64,000 nucleotides of DNA from Calvatia gigantea (lineage: Eukaryota; Basidiomycota; Agaricomycetes; Agaricales; Lycoperdaceae): the NCBI GenBank assembly GCA_025093985.1, contig JACAAK010000005.1:1116001-1180000 (forward strand), in the 5' to 3' direction. Under the pieces are notes generated by a model. It ran no database searches, was not told the DNA's origin, and saw only the letters and a program-made list of their open reading frames with translations. The position numbers were made by a program, and so were the translations under genes. Position 1 is the first letter of the stretch. Every line of letters begins with the position of its first letter. Shown in pieces: positions 61,294 to 64,000 of the stretch.

Positions 61294-61670
61294 GTCCTCA
61301 ATACAAGAAAGTCCACCATGTCAGAGCTGGCTGGCACAACCCAGAGATTACAAAAGTCTTTGATTATGTTGACAACATAGGCGATGGTAGGCTCAGGAGT
61401 GTGGAGAACAACAGTTATGTTCGACACAAAAAGACTAAAACCAGCAGCATTAATGCCACTGAAAGTACTAAGGGGGTTCCAACTCAACTTCCCAAGAACT
61501 ATTATGAAACCTCTTGGTGCAATGGCCTATCTGAAGGCCAGAAAATCTGGATGGCATTTAAACCACAGTGCCCCCTTCCTGATCTCATGCATACTCTCAA
61601 ACATATAACCTTTCTCTGGCATACTCACATTGCTTGCAGAATAGAATGGAACTGTAGCTGGTGTACATAG
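61294..61670 (+). pseudogene. Conserved agaric ORF (GMSSDETD family), 3' part
   Basis: Continues the frame of 49789-50841 after the Copia element: PQYKKVHHVRAGWHNPEITK, VFDYVDNIGDGRL, LPKNYYETSWCNGLSEGQK, then TAG 61668-61670. The first codons use the GTCCT target copy, so before insertion the gene read straight through SPQYKK. Confidence 0.62.
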
Positions 61671-62111
61671 ACTAGAAGGTTTGGTGAGCTTTTTGACTTT
61701 GGGGTTGACAAGGTGTGCTCACTTTTCCCCAAAGGCTGCTCATGGTGTGGTTGGGAGCTGGAAGTTTTGCCTTGTGCTCACTCTCTGCCATGGTGTGACT
61801 CCATTTGCCCAGAATACTTTATGAGCAGTGTTGTAGTAACAAATGACCCCAAATAGCAGCTCCTTAGTTCACAAATTTTACCAATCTCTTTCTGAGTTGC
61901 AAGGCTTCTGCCAATGGTGGTTTGGCATGTAGGGTCTCCACATTGAGATTGAATTATGAGCATGTTTAATCAGGGGTTCCCTGAGCTGTGAGGTTGGGTA
62001 ACTGTGGTCTGGTGCAACAATTGCTTGTCATTGGAGGCAAACATGATTCAATGCAATCCTTGCTCACCTTCATCTACACTATTCTCAACCTCGACAACTG
62101 TTCCATCCAAA
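61671..62111. other. Gene-free interval
   Basis: No supported gene; short open frames only. It separates the Copia-split ORF from the F-box fragment and inverted-repeat arm B. Confidence 0.4.
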
Positions 62112-62445
62112 GGCATGTCTAATGGGTTGGTGTTATTGAGGACCTTGGTGTTTCATATCGAAGAATTGGTGGCACCTGTCTATGTAAGTCAATCTTTGCT
62201 TGGAACTTAAGAACTTAAAATCTACCAGGCTATTCAGGGTTACATTCTTCGCCTACTCAGCGATTTCCTTTGTGTGACCGAATTAGAGATTTCGACATAT
62301 GCGTGTAGAATGACCATTGATGAGGAAAGCAGGTTTGTTCTTGGGCTACAAGGAAAGCTGCTCAAACTGGAGTCATTAAAAACTCCTCATGGCACCTGGA
62401 TTATGACTGGCTCCACATCACATTTTCATGCAAAGGGGATGGCCT
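62112..62445 (+). pseudogene. F-box-type gene 3' fragment, second copy
   Basis: The plus strand encodes VLLRTLVFHIEELVAPVY, an intron with donor GTAAGT at about 62175 and acceptor CTACCAG at about 62228, then ILRLLSDFLCVTELEISTYA and LLKLESLKTPHGTWIMTG, ending with the same TAG as the copy at 24628. The conserved splice sites in both copies support a real ancestral gene. The N-terminal part and F-box are absent here. Confidence 0.5.
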
Positions 62446-63118
62446 AGCAAGGTAGTAATAGTTGTATTACTCCAGTAATCTCAAATATAATAAATGGTGT
62501 CCATATGTTGCATGGACCTAATATGAGTGACGGACGCAAATGAATGACCCCAGCAGGATACCTCCAGTCCAGGAAGAAAGACTGTGTGGTATGACCATGA
62601 CAGTCATCCATGCTCAGAAAATCCAATGCACAGAGGGTGAAATGTGGGTGGAGCTGACAGGTACAAAGAGGAATGGATGAGTGGGTAAGTGGGCTGATGG
62701 AGTCAACATTTTTAGTGCAGGGCTGATTGTGATCATCAATTACATGCCTGAGTAGGCTCACAGGCAAGCCCTAACTTCAATATTTTTGTTCTTCTTCTGC
62801 TCATGCCCATTAGCCCGCTTACCCCAATTTTTACCCCTGGTCCATGACCATTGCCCCAATCGGTGAGTTTATCATATTTATCATTCTTTTATATTCTCAC
62901 CTTCTGCTCCAGATATCTTCATTCCAGCTTTGCTCACCCACCTCCACTGTGGCTTTGCTCCCACCAGCCTCAAAAAGCAGTATATTGGTTTACTGAACAC
63001 TGCCACCTCCTACTAGTTGTGCTGTGGATCTTCTGTGCACTCTACTGACAAGCTATCAAATGATAAATCATTGAACGATAATGCGTGTATCGATTGCCAC
63101 CTTGGCTAGGAGATGTGA
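62112..63118. repeat. Arm B of the ~1 kb inverted duplicate (partner 23963-24959)
   Basis: Inverted relative to arm A, with substitutions and small indels throughout. It ends at 63118 just after the shared block GATTGCCACCTTGGCT. It includes the terminal motif GTGCTGTGGATCTTCTGTGC at 63018. Confidence 0.7.
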
Positions 63119-63460
63119 GCTGTGTTGTGGATTTTCCACATACTACAGGATCCTAGACCTCTCTGCCAGCTGCGAACACACCACCCATCCATTACTTCTC
63201 CCTAGAGCTCACTTTCCAGATGTTGAGTGTACTCATGAACTACCAACCCTAGTATGTTTGCCAGCACTCTTCCATCTGCCTTATGTACCTCTTCTAACAC
63301 TCATTTTCCCTCACAAACTAGAATAAAACTCTGCCACTAACAAGCAAATATATTCATAAATATATTCATTACCACTTCTGCCGACAGTTCTTCAATGCAC
63401 TATGTATGAAGTTGATTGTCGCCCAATCATCTTGATAGTTCTTTAATACTGGAAATACAG
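63119..63460. other. Gene-free interval before the right-hand Tc1 element
   Basis: No supported gene. A diverged copy of the terminal motif (GTGTTGTGGATTTTCCACA) lies at 63122-63140. Nothing else is recognised. Confidence 0.4.
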
Positions 63461-64000
63461 TAAGGGACAAAACCGTTCCAATGTTTTGAACTTTTCAGAA
63501 GATCAGCTCATAACTCAAGGACTACTGTGGCTGTGCACTTCCTAATTTAATTGTAGATAGTCCAGTATCTTATCTAATCATATGCAAAGTATGATTATGT
63601 AATCCTTTGTTTTGGGGGAGTTATTAATTAATTAATATTTTAAGTACATTGGAACAGTTTTGTCCCTCTCAAATTCTGAGCACATGACTTCGTTTATTGC
63701 AATCAAATAAATACAAATAAAATCATGTGACCATGTAGGGTGATGTATAAATGGATGTGCTTATTCTCAGGTGCAAATTAACTCCCCCACTATACCTTTA
63801 CAACTATATGCGCTCTCTTTCCTCTACTCAGACCAATAGAGTCCTCTCTTATGTACCTGGACCAAGGGAAATCTGCTCATCATATTGCTTCTATTACTGG
63901 TCTGGGAGTCAGTACTATTTCTAGGATTTGCTCCAAACATAGATCAACACTTTCCAAATCTGTTGGTGGCCGCCCATCTAAACTTTCTCCCTCTGATATC
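63461..64000 (+). mobile_element. Second-subfamily Tc1 element, running off the right edge
   Basis: The left terminal repeat is at 63461-63668 (CAGTAAGGGACAAAACCGTT ... GGAACAGTTTTGTCCCT), with the same IR/DR layout as the 46 kb element but a distinct sequence closer to the relic at 15893. From about 63820 the plus strand encodes the transposase N-terminal helix-turn-helix (LDQGKSAHHIASITGLGVST, then KLSPSDI). The rest lies outside the window, so intactness is unknown. Confidence 0.85.

Noticed and set aside
23963..63118. One giant transposon bounded by the 1 kb inverted arms
   Set aside because: The arms contain a gene 3' end and are diverged, and nothing shows that they moved together; two dispersed copies are enough.
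1..64000. CRISPR arrays, rRNA, tRNA genes, telomere repeats
   Set aside because: No regularly spaced short repeats, no tRNA-like cloverleaf that I could support, no TTAGGG runs; the DNA is fungal nuclear.

Overview
The window is nuclear DNA of a filamentous basidiomycete fungus, most likely an agaricomycete. The evidence is short introns of about 46-57 bp with GT..AG ends in every host gene, the protein families found, and the mixture of tnp2-type, Tc1, Ty3/Gypsy chromovirus and Ty1/Copia elements. It has two sharply different halves.

Bases 1-14749 are compact, gene-dense and moderately GC-rich. In order they hold: the 3' part of an F-BAR/DEP/RhoGAP gene (RGD2-like, +); an unnamed fungal multi-span membrane protein (-); the glycogen debranching enzyme GDB1 (-, about 5.4 kb, stop near 5845); a makorin-like C3H/RING E3 ligase (-); and the SAGA subunit HFI1/ADA1 (+). 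The last two are divergent and share only 102 bp. These are housekeeping genes with no evident joint pathway. The RGD2-like gene shows an apparent frameshift near 380-397.

From about 14.75 kb to the right edge the window is a transposon graveyard, AT-rich outside the Copia element. It holds a Tc1 remnant, AT-rich LTR-like debris, a decayed tnp2-type transposase (20.1-23.6 kb, -), a Ty3/Gypsy chromovirus (25.25-31.63 kb), a roughly 3 kb unit repeated downstream (31.3-40.7 kb) with indel-rich seams, a decayed conserved ORF family (42.4-44.8 kb), a WD40 gene split by a complete Tc1 element (45.4-48.8 kb), another conserved ORF split by a Copia element (49.8-61.7 kb), F-box gene fragments, and a second Tc1 element running off the right edge.

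Three insertions can be read to the base because the flanking reading frame rejoins across the target duplication: Gypsy in an F-box gene (GAGGG), Tc1 in a WD40 gene (TA), and Copia in the conserved 49.8-61.7 kb ORF (GTCCT). Almost every nonsense codon in the transposons and captured genes is explained by a C-to-T change, very often CGA to TGA at an arginine the family conserves. The Copia LTR pair differs by six transitions, five of them at CpG. This points to cytosine methylation and deamination, or a RIP-like process. The Copia element then underwent a tandem duplication of 3,654 bp whose two copies look identical, so it is younger than the CpG decay, unless it is an assembly artefact.
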